Positions 1 through 9,700 of a DNA stretch of 64,000 nucleotides are shown here, one piece after another. The DNA lies in contig NZ_JAJEKE010000003.1 of the NCBI RefSeq assembly GCF_024363565.1, forward strand, positions 275,590-339,589, written 5' to 3'. Source of the stretch: Lutispora saccharofermentans (GTDB lineage: Bacteria > Bacillota > Clostridia > Lutisporales > Lutisporaceae). The position numbers and the translations under genes are program-made. Below the pieces are notes generated by a model that saw nothing but the letters and a program-made list of their open reading frames with translations, was not told where the DNA came from and made no database searches. Position 1 is the first letter of the stretch; each line of letters begins with the position of its first letter.

Positions 1-930
1 CAAGTATTCTCTCAGCCAGGAGGTCAGGGTCATATGCCAGTTCTGCCAGAAAAGCACCAAATTGGGCTTCAAATAAGGCTTGTTGAAATTCTCCGGCACC
101 TTGAAGCCGAAGAGCCTTCCCAAACCTATTGCAATATCCGAATATCCGGAAAAATCATAATAAACCCTTATGGAATATAGGAAAAGCACAAGCCAAAGGA
201 TCGGCCTTGATGCTTTCAAAATATCGGGAGCCAGAGCACCAATGAGAGAACCCGTCTTGTCGGCTATTATAAACTTCTTGAACAGTCCGGTGATGATGCG
301 GGTGATGCCTGCATCCACATCCTCCTTGGCAAGCAGCGTACCTGATGCTTCGGATAAATTCTTTTTAAAGCGACCGTAGCGGTCTATGGGGCCTGCGGAA
401 AAGGTGGGGAAGAAGAATATGAAAGCAAAGAAGCTCAATGGATCAAGCTCCTTTATCCTTCCCCTATGGGTATCTATCAAAACATGGAGAAATTTAAAAG
501 TAAAATAGGAAATTCCCAAAGCCTTTACCTGTATAAAGGTCGGCAGCTCATTTTTCAAAACCGGATATTTGAACAACGCCAGGGTACCCAGTGAAACTAA
601 AATGCCCAAATATAAGAGCAGCTTTTTCAGCTTTTTATCCTTTATCTTAAGCAGCATCCTGGCGATTGCATATATGGCTATGGTCAAAGCCAATGTCAGC
701 AAAGCGAACACAGGATGGCCGTACACTGCAGCAAAAATAAATCCCCAGAGCACGAGCACTGCGGAAGCAGCGGGGACGGTTCTTTTTGCTTCTCCGGGAG
801 AAGAAGAGCTGCCGCTTTTATTTCCCTTGCCGCGTTTGCAGCCGTAGTAAAGCAGAAGGCCCGCCGCCGTAAAAAGCACTATGGAATGTATAGGCAAAAA
901 CCTGATCAATAATTTTATACTCTCTATCAA
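1..930 (-). CDS. MBOAT-family membrane O-acyltransferase (partial, C-terminus outside window)
   Basis: Reading leftward from TTG at 930, preceded by GAGGTGAT, 310 codons stay open to the window edge. The product is hydrophobic with several membrane segments. It carries the MBOAT signature: a YYDFSGYSDIAIGLG stretch followed by FWQNWHMTLTSWLREYL, in which the His of QNWH is the family's catalytic residue. Proteins of the AlgI/DltB/PatA class move acyl groups across the membrane onto extracytoplasmic polysaccharide, teichoic acid or peptidoglycan. The gene directly upstream on the same strand encodes an SGNH hydrolase-like protein, the usual partner that completes O-acetylation. The substrate is unknown; the nearby surface-polysaccharide locus makes a cell-wall glycan plausible. 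Family assignment is firm, substrate is inference. Confidence 0.93.
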   Translation of the reverse strand, partial: MIESIKLLIRFLPIHSIVLFTAAGLLLYYGCKRGKGNKSGSSSSPGEAKRTVPAASAVLVLWGFIFAAVYGHPVFALLTLALTIAIYAIARMLLKIKDKKLKKLLLYLGILVSLGTLALFKYPVLKNELPTFIQVKALGISYFTFKFLHVLIDTHRGRIKELDPLSFFAFIFFFPTFSAGPIDRYGRFKKNLSEASGTLLAKEDVDAGITRIITGLFKKFIIADKTGSLIGALAPDILKASRPILWLVLFLYSIRVYYDFSGYSDIAIGLGRLFGFKVPENFNKPYLKPNLVLFWQNWHMTLTSWLREYL

Positions 931-1086
931 TATAATCACCTCTTGCTATTGTGAAGGGGAACGGGGAACACTAAAATTTTTATATATTAAAGTTAAATGA
1001 AACCATTAATTTGAACTCTAGCGGAATAGACAAATGATAAAAGTCAGTAATTAAAAGCTACAGATTATCAATTAATAAATAAACTT

Positions 1087-1133
1087 CAGTGTTTTTCCGT
1101 GAAAAATTCCGTGTCTTTCAGTGGTTTCCGTCT
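1087..1133 (+). repeat. Copy of the interspersed CGTG/CAGTGGTT repeat at the end of the SGNH gene
   Basis: The plus strand reads CCGTG, CCGTGTCTTTCAGTGGTTTC and CCGTCTCCC, the same sequence as the right arms seen at 10416-10496, 13720-13800, 15688-15735 and 17512-17560. Read on the minus strand it supplies the last codons (GGA GAC GGA AAC CAC TGA) of the SGNH gene. A shorter relative, GGGGAACGGGGAACAC, lies at 956-971. The rest of the 931-1117 spacer shows nothing recognisable. Confidence 0.7.
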
Positions 1134-2188
1134 CCCTTTAATTCCGGAAACTTTTCTATAACAAAATCATACAGCTTATCTGTCACGATGCTGTCCCCTT
1201 TTTCCTTCAGATGGCCTCCGTCAATGAAAAGCTCATCAGGCACCGCATCATTGAGGTCCAGCACCGGCACGCCGTAAGGCTCTGCCTGCTCCTTAATGAC
1301 CTCAAGCAGTTTATCATAATATCCCGGCTCATACTTTTGCGCCAGGATGCCTTGGTTTATAGGGGCCACATAAATCATCATAGGAACATTCTCTTCCTTG
1401 ACATGCTTGCAAACCTGACCTATGACATCAAAATACCTGGTGGACTCGCCAAAGGGGATGCCGTAGAATTTCTCCGTGATCTTTACATCTCCTATCTGGA
1501 CCTTCATATGCCTGTCGTTGGGGTAGGGAAGAGGCGTGCCTGTGGCTTGGGCCTTGAGGCCCTTGATATACTCTGCATAAAATTCATTGTACCTGTGGAG
1601 GGGCACCAGATTTCCCCTCAGCTCACGGGATATGAAATATGCATTTTCGTTGTTCATCTTCAATATATTTCCATAAGCCTTTGCCAGGCCGCCGCCCAGG
1701 CTCAAATCATAGCTCTCCTGAGAGGGGGGGAATACCCAATTTATCTCGGTATAGCTGCCTGCACCCATCTGCCATATGATCAGATCCGGCTTGTAGGCCG
1801 CTGCCTTTTTTATGCGCTCCATAGCATATACGGACTTGGTGCCGCTGCTGCCGAAATTGAACACATTGGGCCTGCCGTCTTCGCCATATAGCTTTTTATC
1901 CAGAAGCCCTCCTATGGAATCCTCGTATTTCACATAGAAATCTTCCACAGTAGAGTCGCCGATCATTATGATATTTTTTTTATTGCCTTCAAGATACTTG
2001 TTTATCCAATGTCCCTTCATGGATAAATCCGGCATCCTGTCATATTTGAATAATCTGCTGTTATCCTGAAAAATAGTATAAAAGCTTCCGATATTGTTGT
2101 ATATGTATTTGTTTATAGGCACAAAGATCAACAAATTGGCCAATATATATATGATTATCAACTTATATATGAGACTGAAACGCTTCAT
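1118..2188 (-). CDS. Membrane-anchored SGNH/GDSL hydrolase-like protein, probable O-acetylation partner of MBOAT
   Basis: 356 residues. The ATG at 2188 is preceded by GGAGGTAA. An N-terminal hydrophobic segment (about residues 8-27) acts as an anchor, leaving the rest outside the cell. The SGNH nucleophile block is IIMIGDSTVEDFY around residues 75-87, and the C-terminal catalytic Asp-x-x-His is in FIDGGHLKEKG near residue 330. In AlgJ/AlgX, PatB and similar systems such a protein takes the acyl group presented by the MBOAT and places it on the polymer. The MBOAT gene lies 187 bases downstream on the same strand. The last seven codons and the stop fall within an interspersed repeat, so the C-terminus (KGDGNH) may have been replaced by repeat sequence. 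Confidence 0.85.
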   Translation of the reverse strand: MKRFSLIYKLIIIYILANLLIFVPINKYIYNNIGSFYTIFQDNSRLFKYDRMPDLSMKGHWINKYLEGNKKNIIMIGDSTVEDFYVKYEDSIGGLLDKKLYGEDGRPNVFNFGSSGTKSVYAMERIKKAAAYKPDLIIWQMGAGSYTEINWVFPPSQESYDLSLGGGLAKAYGNILKMNNENAYFISRELRGNLVPLHRYNEFYAEYIKGLKAQATGTPLPYPNDRHMKVQIGDVKITEKFYGIPFGESTRYFDVIGQVCKHVKEENVPMMIYVAPINQGILAQKYEPGYYDKLLEVIKEQAEPYGVPVLDLNDAVPDELFIDGGHLKEKGDSIVTDKLYDFVIEKFPELKGDGNH

Positions 2189-2216
2189 CTATTTACCTCC
2201 GAATATTTGAAAGAAA

Positions 2217-2561
2217 TCAATTCCAATAAGCCAGCTTTAAAAACATATTTATGATTTTTACCTGCTCTGAAAACTCTGCATCAGATAATACGCCATGGTT
2301 TTTACCTATGATGCCTCTAGACTCCAAACTCCATAGCATTGATTTAAGGTTTGGATAGTTATCTTTATTTTGTCCTACTACCCAAAGGAAATCTTCCAGC
2401 TTCTTATAATCCAAGCTGCTTTTCAATTTTTCATTTTCATATAATGATGGATCTAAGATTAACCTAAACGGCAGCATAACTTGATAACGATAATCTCCTG
2501 TGCCGTTTGGGATAAAATCATTCATATACTTTTTATAGCTTTCGCATACTATTCTATACAT
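2217..2561 (-). CDS. Hypothetical 114-residue protein coupled to nucleotidyltransferase-like gene
   Basis: I do not recognise this family. The ATG at 2561 follows GGGAGAG and overlaps the end of the upstream nucleotidyltransferase-like gene by 8 bases, which implies translational coupling. The 114-residue product is soluble, with no signal peptide or membrane segment. It is mostly helical in appearance, with aromatic-rich stretches such as DFLWVVGQNKDNYPNLKSML. The SGNH gene starts 28 bases downstream with its own ribosome site, so the three could share a transcript. The tight pairing resembles two-gene modules with a nucleotidyltransferase-fold protein (MNT/HEPN or AbiE-like), but nothing in the sequence proves a toxin or antitoxin role. 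Confidence 0.7.
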   Translation of the reverse strand: MYRIVCESYKKYMNDFIPNGTGDYRYQVMLPFRLILDPSLYENEKLKSSLDYKKLEDFLWVVGQNKDNYPNLKSMLWSLESRGIIGKNHGVLSDAEFSEQVKIINMFLKLAYWN

Positions 2562-3069
2562 TATATCTCTCCCTAAACACTGGCAGTTGTTTTATAAACT
2601 GACTTTTCTTTGACTCATACAAATCATTTCTGCTCAAAACCTCTAAAATTATTTTATTTATAAGCTCCTTATCGGCTACCTTAATAAGCCCGTCTAAATC
2701 CTCCAAATCTTTCTGCTGCAGCCTTATTATTTTGCTAACTATTATATCTTCTGCTGAAAGTATGTAGATGTTTAGATAATGAAAATTATTAAGCCTAATA
2801 GCTCTTTCCTTATATGTAGGTGATATTATAGTGCTTTCATATTCCAATAAATCAAAGTCTCTTAATTGCACAAAGATCTTACCTAGCTTTGAAGGATAGT
2901 TTAGATCAATAAAATCGAAATCTCTTGTAGCCCTTTCTGTATAGCCCCCTAATATGCATGCGGACCCGCCTAAAAAATATATATCAAAAGGATCTATTTC
3001 AAATAATTGAGCTACCTTTTCCATATCTGAGATTTTGTTTTCTAATTGTTTCTTTATTTCCATCATTAT
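2554..3069 (-). CDS. Nucleotidyltransferase-fold protein (DUF6036-like)
   Basis: About 171 residues. Tandem ATGs at 3069 and 3066 follow AAGTGGTGAT; a GTG at 3075 lies inside that ribosome site and is unlikely to be the start. The N-terminal half has FLGGSACILGGYTERATRDF followed by DFIDL, that is, a GG-S motif and then a DFD acidic pair. This is the pattern of the nucleotidyltransferase superfamily, including AbiEii-like and DUF6036 proteins. A helical C-terminal half (IIVSKIIRLQQKDLEDLDGLI) resembles the second half of that family. The 114-residue partner overlaps its end. Function may be toxin-like NMP or tRNA modification by family analogy, but this is inference. Confidence 0.75.
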   Translation of the reverse strand: MMMEIKKQLENKISDMEKVAQLFEIDPFDIYFLGGSACILGGYTERATRDFDFIDLNYPSKLGKIFVQLRDFDLLEYESTIISPTYKERAIRLNNFHYLNIYILSAEDIIVSKIIRLQQKDLEDLDGLIKVADKELINKIILEVLSRNDLYESKKSQFIKQLPVFRERYNV

Positions 3070-3100
3070 CACCACTTAACGGAATTATTGAACGAGACTT

Positions 3101-3203
3101 CATTCAGAGGGGGATGAGCCCCCGCTGAATGTTAGTCGAGTCCATACTGGACTTAGCCGCCCTTTGTCACATGCCGCCTATAAAGGCGGGGGACTTAGGG
3201 CGG
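3101..3203. other. Cluster of three stem-loops
   Basis: Three consecutive inverted repeats are visible: CATTCAG/CTGAATG enclosing GGGG/CCCC (3101-3131), GTCCA/TGGAC (3140-3152), and CCGCCCT/AGGGCGG (3157-3203) enclosing GCCGCC/GGCGG. They lie between a minus-strand extended -10 promoter and the nucleotidyltransferase gene, so they would sit in its 5' leader. They could be a decayed IS200/IS605-type end or a structured leader; neither is proven. Confidence 0.5.
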
Positions 3204-3223
3204 GTTAGTTCAGTGTTATAGCT

Positions 3224-3232
3224 ATTATAGCA
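3224..3232 (-). promoter_or_regulatory. Extended -10 promoter for the nucleotidyltransferase operon
   Basis: The minus strand reads TGCTATAAT, a perfect extended -10, about 155 bases before the nucleotidyltransferase start. No good -35 is seen, as is common for extended -10 promoters. Confidence 0.5.
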
Positions 3233-3247
3233 TATTATAGTTTTTTG

Positions 3248-3275
3248 TTGATTAATAATTTGAGTTTGATATAAT
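3248..3275 (+). promoter_or_regulatory. Promoter of the antitoxin RNA
   Basis: TTGATT at 3248-3253, a 16-base spacer and TATAAT at 3270-3275. Transcription would begin near 3282, just before the hairpin-rich RNA that ends at the terminator at 3330-3370. Confidence 0.65.
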
Positions 3276-3281
3276 AATAGT

Positions 3282-3370
3282 AAAGAGACCGCCACAAATG
3301 TGGTTGCCTCACACGTGTTAATTTACTTCATCACACTGCAAGGGCAATTGCGGTGTGATTTTCTTTTTTT
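3282..3370 (+). ncRNA. Type I antitoxin antisense RNA (RatA/SR4-like architecture)
   Basis: This roughly 90-base transcript has a recognisable promoter just upstream and ends at a strong intrinsic terminator: TCACAC-GCAA pairs with TTGCGGTGTGA (3330-3359) and is followed by TTTTCTTTTTTT. An earlier hairpin (CCACA/TGTGG near 3292-3304) lies in its 5' half. The RNA is convergent with the toxin gene and stops 2 bases short of the toxin stop codon, so it would pair with the 3' untranslated part of the toxin mRNA. That is the arrangement of txpA/RatA and bsrG/SR4 in Bacillus. Its 5' start is predicted, not measured. A similar RNA with no intact partner is at 15543-15630. Confidence 0.7.
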
Positions 3371-3371
3371 G

Positions 3372-3470
3372 CTACTTTCTCTTTGTAAAAATCGCTATTA
3401 TCAAAGATAGCAAAGCCACTATGAATAACCCGAAAGTCAACATCAAAATCAACGCTTCGTATGTATTCAC
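3372..3470 (-). CDS. Holin-like type I toxin, 32-residue membrane peptide
   Basis: A GTG at 3470 preceded by AAGGAGG (3480-3486, 9-base spacing) opens a 32-codon frame ending in TAG. The peptide begins MNTYEALILML, continues through one hydrophobic segment (about residues 7-28) and ends FTKRK. This matches the putative holin-like toxin family (TxpA/BsrG/YeeM relatives), which share an MxTYEAL start, a single membrane helix and a basic tail. Overproduction of such peptides damages the membrane. A convergent antisense RNA and a sequestered ribosome site complete the usual type I arrangement. It is too short to be found by length-based gene calling, but promoter, ribosome site, protein pattern and antitoxin all agree. 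Confidence 0.85.
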   Translation of the reverse strand: MNTYEALILMLTFGLFIVALLSLIIAIFTKRK

Positions 3471-3478
3471 GCTTCACC

Positions 3479-3499
3479 ACCTCCTTAGTAAAAGGAGGC
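3479..3499 (-). promoter_or_regulatory. Hairpin that masks the toxin ribosome binding site
   Basis: In the toxin mRNA leader, GCCTCCTTTT is followed after a short loop by AAGGAGGT, so the Shine-Dalgarno sequence can pair with an upstream anti-sequence. Sequestered ribosome sites are typical of type I toxin mRNAs. Pairing is read directly; the regulatory effect is inferred. Confidence 0.65.
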
Positions 3500-3527
3500 A
3501 AACCACACCTGCAACGGTCTTACATGT

Positions 3528-3536
3528 ATTATAGCA
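3528..3536 (-). promoter_or_regulatory. Extended -10 promoter of the toxin gene
   Basis: Minus-strand TGCTATAAT, about 58 bases before the toxin GTG, with no strong -35. It lies inside the 15-bp repeat shared with the promoter at 3224-3232. Confidence 0.6.
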
Positions 3537-3644
3537 TATTAGCGGCAAATAAACCTCCGTGAAAATCTGTGCTTTGCACCCTGAATTCTAATTTATATTT
3601 TATCAAATAGGTCCTCTTGATGCATTAAATTCTTATGACATCTA

Positions 3645-3653
3645 TGGTATAAT
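3645..3653 (+). promoter_or_regulatory. Extended -10 promoter for the IPT/TIG protein
   Basis: TGGTATAAT at 3645-3653 gives a leader of roughly 80 bases before the ATG at 3738. A TTAAAT 17 bases upstream is a weak -35. Confidence 0.5.
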
Positions 3654-3737
3654 GTAAATATTTCCACTAAGAATTTTGGCTAAAAATGCCGAAATATAAA
3701 TATAGGGTTTAGAACTTAAAACTAAGGAGTGAACAGC

Positions 3738-6700
3738 ATGCACATCAGTAAAATGAAAAGAAAAGCAGCTATAATATTGGCTCTTATAATGATATTCAAT
3801 CTATTGCCCCATGAGATCCTCAGGGTCCACGCCTTTGACCCGGGGGAATTTTGGGTGGATACCGTAACAATATTTAAAATATATGACAAAGACAGAAATG
3901 CGGTGCAGCGCAGAGTGCTGATCACGGGAGGATACCTGAAGGATGCGGATGTAGGTATTGTGACCAGCGAAGGCTATAAAAGGCTTACCAAAAGGACCGA
4001 TAATACCGAAGGTCTGCTCCAGTTTGACATAGATGATAATCAGCTCGGCAACTCCCTGCGAATAGAGGGAAAGGAAATATTATTGAACGAAGATGAAATG
4101 CCTACCTTGACGGGAGTAAACCGCAGGGTGGAGCAGGGAGCAGGCGATTTGATACTCCAGGGCACAAAGCTTAATAATATAATGGATAAAGCCAACATCA
4201 AGGCAGGCTATGAGCATAAGGGAGCCTATACGCCTATGGATGATACTAAGTTTAATAATCCTTCGCAAGTTACCATAGAAAAGCCTACAGGCGCATTAGG
4301 ACTTCAAAATATAATATTTGAGAAGAGCGAGCAGATACCCAATGTATATTTCAATGCTAAAAACCCTTCTGTTAATGTTAATGTAAACATTAAATATACA
4401 TATAAAGATCAGTTCAGACTATATCAAAACATAAACGTATCTAATCTGCGAATGTACCCCAACAGAGGCCAGAAGGGTGATAGGGTATACTTTGAAGCTG
4501 ATGCAGGTACGCTGGACTCCTATGATGTATTTTTCCTGAAGGAAACCAACGGCACCGACCCCTACACAAATAAAAACAAAGGCCAGAATAAGACTTTTCA
4601 GCAGAATATAAACGGAAAAGATATTCTTACGGTCACTGTGCCGGATATAATAGAGGGAGAATACTATGTGGTGCTCACCAATGCGGTGGCCCAGAACATG
4701 GACCCCATGCTGGAGGTAACACAGGAGAAGGCCCTGGATGAAAAATTCACCGTAATAAACGCAAACATAAAATCGAGGATAATCAGCATCAATCCCAAGA
4801 CGGGACCTGATACGGGCTCCAAAGCGACCATATCCTCCCAATTCACCGGCACGCTGAACATACCGGAATTTGTCCCTGCCAGCGACGATAAGACCTACAG
4901 CTTCTCTGACGGTGACAGGGAATTGGTTGTGAACTATGTTTACGGCACATATAAAAATGACAGCTCAAGCCAGTATGAAGCAGTCAGGAATATCAGGATA
5001 ATAATAGGAGACAAGGCCACCTTTATGAAAAAAACCTCAGGTGATCCTGATGTGAGCTTTACAAAGGATCTGGACATCATAAACATCATGACTGCCCAGA
5101 TCACCGATGCGGATAGCAATCCCGTAAAAGACGTGGTTATAGAGACAGAGACAACGATAACCAGGCTGTCTGATAACAGCGTTGTCCAGACCATAACGGA
5201 AAGGGCAGTGCTGGCCAAGGGATATACCTATATACCCAGCAAGGTAGAGCCTGTGGTGGACAGCATAACACCGGACAAGATACAGGTCATAAAGACCAAT
5301 GATGATAATTATAAAACCACTGACTCTAAAAGGCTGATGGCTATATACGGCAAGAATTTCATGGTACATAAATATGCAGACTCCACAGGAAAGGATATAG
5401 TGAGATATCCCATAATAGAGCTGGGGCCTGATATAAAGCTTGACCCCAATGATCCGGTACAAAAAGAGATATTGGAAATGAAGGTATTAAACTCCTATGG
5501 AGAGGAGCTGGACGGTTCTGCCGGGAATGAAATAGGCACCAGAATACTATTTTACCTTCCTGCTAATTTGGGACCCATAAGCAACATAGGCAAAACCTTC
5601 ATAAAGGTTACAAACCCCATAAGAAACTCAATGGCTCCCGGATTGGTGGGCACCAAGGTAGACGGAGTGGAATTCGTATTGGTAGAGGACAACAAAAACC
5701 CCATAATAAGCGGCGTAAACCCGGATACCGTAGCGGTAGAGGGCGGCGTCGAAGTAAAGGCCACGGGAAATAACTTCATGAGCGGAGTAAGGCTTTTCCT
5801 GGACGGAGAAGAAATAAAAAATATAAAAAGAGCGGAAGACGGCAAGGAAATAACCTTCACCGCACCAAAGGGGAGAGAAGGCACCACCCAGATAATGGTC
5901 ATGAATCCGGAGGGCGGAGCTGCCACATGGCATTTCAATTACGTAAAGACCTATACAAACCCCAAGATATTTGATTTTGCGCCCAAATCCGGCAATACGG
6001 GCACTCTTGTGGTGGTAAAGGGCGATAACTTTATTCCACCGGACCCGACGGACAAAACCGAGCTGAAGCACAAGCTTATAGGCACCAGGATACTCTTGGG
6101 AGGCGTGGATATAAATGATTATGAACTGGACAATGATAAGAGGATAGTTCTCAAGCCTTATAAGGACCCATCGGGAGAACCCGTCATAGATATAGCGACT
6201 GCAGGAAGCCTGACTTCCATAAAGGTGGCCGAATACTACCATTCCGTAATGTTTGCGGACGCGGACAACAATTATTATACCATCACCATAGATGGGGCAG
6301 GCAGGATAAGCTTGAGCGACGGAGTCCACAATACTTATACTCTGAAGCTTTCGGGAAGCCAGATAAAGGCCGATAAAAAAGACGGCTCTATATATGACTT
6401 ATCTTCGGATAAAGAAGGCATAATGATATCCGATGGAGCATCTGTCATACTCTCACTAAAGATGATGACTCCCTATAAAACCGATGCGGAGGGAAAAATA
6501 ATAGGCAACAGGGTAAAGGTAGTGGACAAGAACACCATATACTTTACAGTGCCTGCTCTTCCTGCCGACGGATATTATGATCTCACCGTGCTGAATCCGG
6601 ATACCAAGAGGGATGATAAGAAGGGAACAAGCGGTTTCTACTATTTCGCTCACCCTCAGAGCAAGCCGGAAATAGATAAGATTGTGCCCAGCGAAGGCAC

Positions 6701-9700
6701 TACCGACGGCGGCTATGCCATAGATATAGAGGGCAATGACTTTATGGATATAGGCATAGACAAGTCCAAGGTGTTCATAAACGGTATACAGGTACCGGCG
6801 GCCGATATCCAGGTAAGCCCAAACGGCAAGACAATAACTGTAAAAAGAGTGCCCAAATATCCGGGAGATCTGTTTAAAGAAAAGGGGACCAACCGGTATG
6901 CGGTACCGGTGGTGGTGGTAAACCCTGACGGGGGAAGCGTTAGCCGGGAAGGCGGCTTCACCTATCTGGTTCCTACCAGTCACCCCAAGCTGGTAAAGAT
7001 CGTTCCGGCAAAAGGTACTGCTGCCGGCGGTGAAGTGGTGGAAATCACCGGTACCGACTTCCGTTTCTTTGAGCCCTATGAGGACAGCAACAGGGACGGG
7101 AAGAGGGATGACGACGAACCTTTCACCGATATAAACGGAAACGGCAAATGGGACAGTGAGACAAACTATGATGAGTGGATACAATATGCAGAGATCAATC
7201 ATCCAAAGTTTGAAAAATACCTTGATTCCCCCATATTGCCCAAAGTATTTTTCGGCGATAATCTGGCCAAGATTGTGGAGTTTTCCCGTGGCTACCTCAA
7301 GGTGATCACTCCGGAGGGAGATGCGGGCAAGGCAGAGGTATATGTAGTGAACAATGATGCGGGAACCTCCGATAAGGTCACCTATACCTATGAAGCTTCA
7401 AACCCCAAGATCACCAGGATATTCCCCAGAGTAGGCAAGATGCAGGGAGGAGACACTACGGAGCTTTTAGGCTCCGGCTTTGCCAGAACTGACATGGATA
7501 TTTACAATGGAAGTACGGATGCTGCCGGAATATCCTTATATGATGTAAAGCAGATGGCGGCAGTAAGATTCGGAAGCCTTACCAACCGGAATATAGCCAG
7601 GGAACTGGACAACTCCGGAAGGATAGACAACAAAAGGACTACGGTAAGATTTGAACTTAACAAAATGAGCTTTGAATACGATGCATCAAGCACTAATACC
7701 AAGCTCACCATGAGCAAGGTCGTGGATGACAAGATCTACAAAGCAGTCATAAACGGCTATGACGACACCGTAAAATATATACCTCTGAAGCTTATGGAGA
7801 CTAGCTCTAAAGAGAAATTCGAGGGTACAGGCCTTGTGAGAGTAGAGGTAGAGGATGGAAGGCTCCTCATAGATACAGGCTACTCGGAAAATGTGAGATA
7901 CATTGACTCTACCCAAGTTTTTGTGACGGTGCCCACCCATCACACCATCGGGAACAATATACCTGTGGAGCTGATAAACCCGGACAAGGGAAAGGCTGCT
8001 ATAGCCTTTGAATACATGAATCCTTACGATTATCCGGTAATAGCCTCTATAGAGCCTATAAACAAAGTTCTAAAGAACGGCTTGATAATAGACTACGACA
8101 ACAATCCTTCCGATGATGATGAAGAATATTATACCTATGTATCCGTTACCGGCGGTGTGCTTTTGACCATTACGGGAAGCAACTTTAAGAGGACTGCCAA
8201 GGTATATCTGGATGACAAGGAACTTCAAATACTGGACAGAAGCCCTAACGATGATAAGCTGCTGGTAGTGATACCGCCTGGGGATGAAAGCCAGATAGGA
8301 TCGAAAAAACCTATAACCGTGGACAATGGTGACGGCGGTGTTACCAGCACCAGGGAACCCGGTGATTATTATAAGATGAAAGCCCCGTATTTTGTGATGT
8401 ACCAGAAAGGCCTCAGCGGCCCTAAGATCGACAGCGTCATACCGGATAAGACCTCCAGCAGGGGGCAGAACATCATAACCGTAATAGGCATGGACTTCAG
8501 GCCCGGTATAAAGGTCTTCATAGGAGGAGTGGCCGCAGAAGTAGTAGAGCTTCAGGGCACGGAAAAGATAAGGGTGAGGGTGCCTCTGGGACTCATACCC
8601 GGCAAAGCTTCGGTAATGGTTCAAAACGCAGACTATGGTGCAGATGAGAAGAAGGATGCCATAACCATCATAAGCTCTCCCGAAATACAGGACATACTGG
8701 ATGAGCAGGGAATAAGCCTGAGCCCCAGAGTCCTGGATATGACGGGGGGCCAGAACATAATACTGCAGGGCATCGAGTTCCAAGAAGGAGCCCAGATCAT
8801 ATTCGGCGGGGAAATAAAACCCAAAGCAGAAGGCGAGTCCGGGATACCGGGAACCAATATCAGAGATGAAGAGGTTTATGTGGTAGGAGGTACCGCCGGC
8901 ACAGTGAGCAAGGTGGAAAACGGAACACTCATATATGTAACAACACCTGCCATGCCGGAAGGAGATATATCCATAATCGTCATAAATAAGGACGGGGGAG
9001 TATCGGAGGAAGTAAAGATACAAGTAATCCGCCCATTGCCGGGCAAACCCTCAGGCGTCAAGGCACAAGCGGTGGACGGCGATACGGTAAAGCTGGAATG
9101 GGATGGAACCGCCCAGATGTACCAGATATTTGCTTCCTTCGGAGAGAAGAACTCTTCCAAGGAACTCAGTGAATACAGCTATATAATTACAGTTGAGCCG
9201 GAAAGATATGATAAAGAAAAGCTGAGATACTATGTGAGAGGCCTTGCGACGGAGACCTGGTATAGATTCAGGATATACGCCGTCAATGACTTTGGAGTGT
9301 CTCTTCAATACGGTCAATCCAACAGCGTAAAGACTCCCGACACCATACGCTCCGAAGCTAAATACAATGACGAATATATAAACCCCGCAGGCAGGACGGA
9401 CTGGACTGAAAGCACCAAGGATAAATTCATATACAACATCGGTGAAAGAAGCCTGAAGGAAGGTGCTCAATACTATCAGATAGAATTAAGAAACAAGAAT
9501 GCAGGAGCCTCGGCTTCACGCATGATAAAGATACCTGTAAACCTTGTCCGAAGCTATGACAAGTATTATGCGATCTGGGACAAGGATGTATCTGTAAAAT
9601 TTGACACCAAAGCCTTGAGGACCGGCGAAATAATGAATATAAGCGATAAGGAAGATGCGGCTGCCGTATTGGAAATATACTCGCCAAAGGGTCAAAGATA

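Larger units (their letters stand above)
3223..3541. repeat. Pair of 15-bp direct repeats flanking the type I toxin module
   Basis: TATTATAGCATATTA occurs exactly at 3223-3237 and again at 3527-3541. Each copy contains a minus-strand extended -10 (TGCTATAAT). The antisense RNA and toxin gene lie between the two copies. Confidence 0.6.

Noticed and set aside
3101..3203. TnpB omega RNA or IS605 end
   Set aside because: The stems are suggestive, but no tnpA or tnpB gene or fragment is adjacent, so I list it only as a hairpin cluster.
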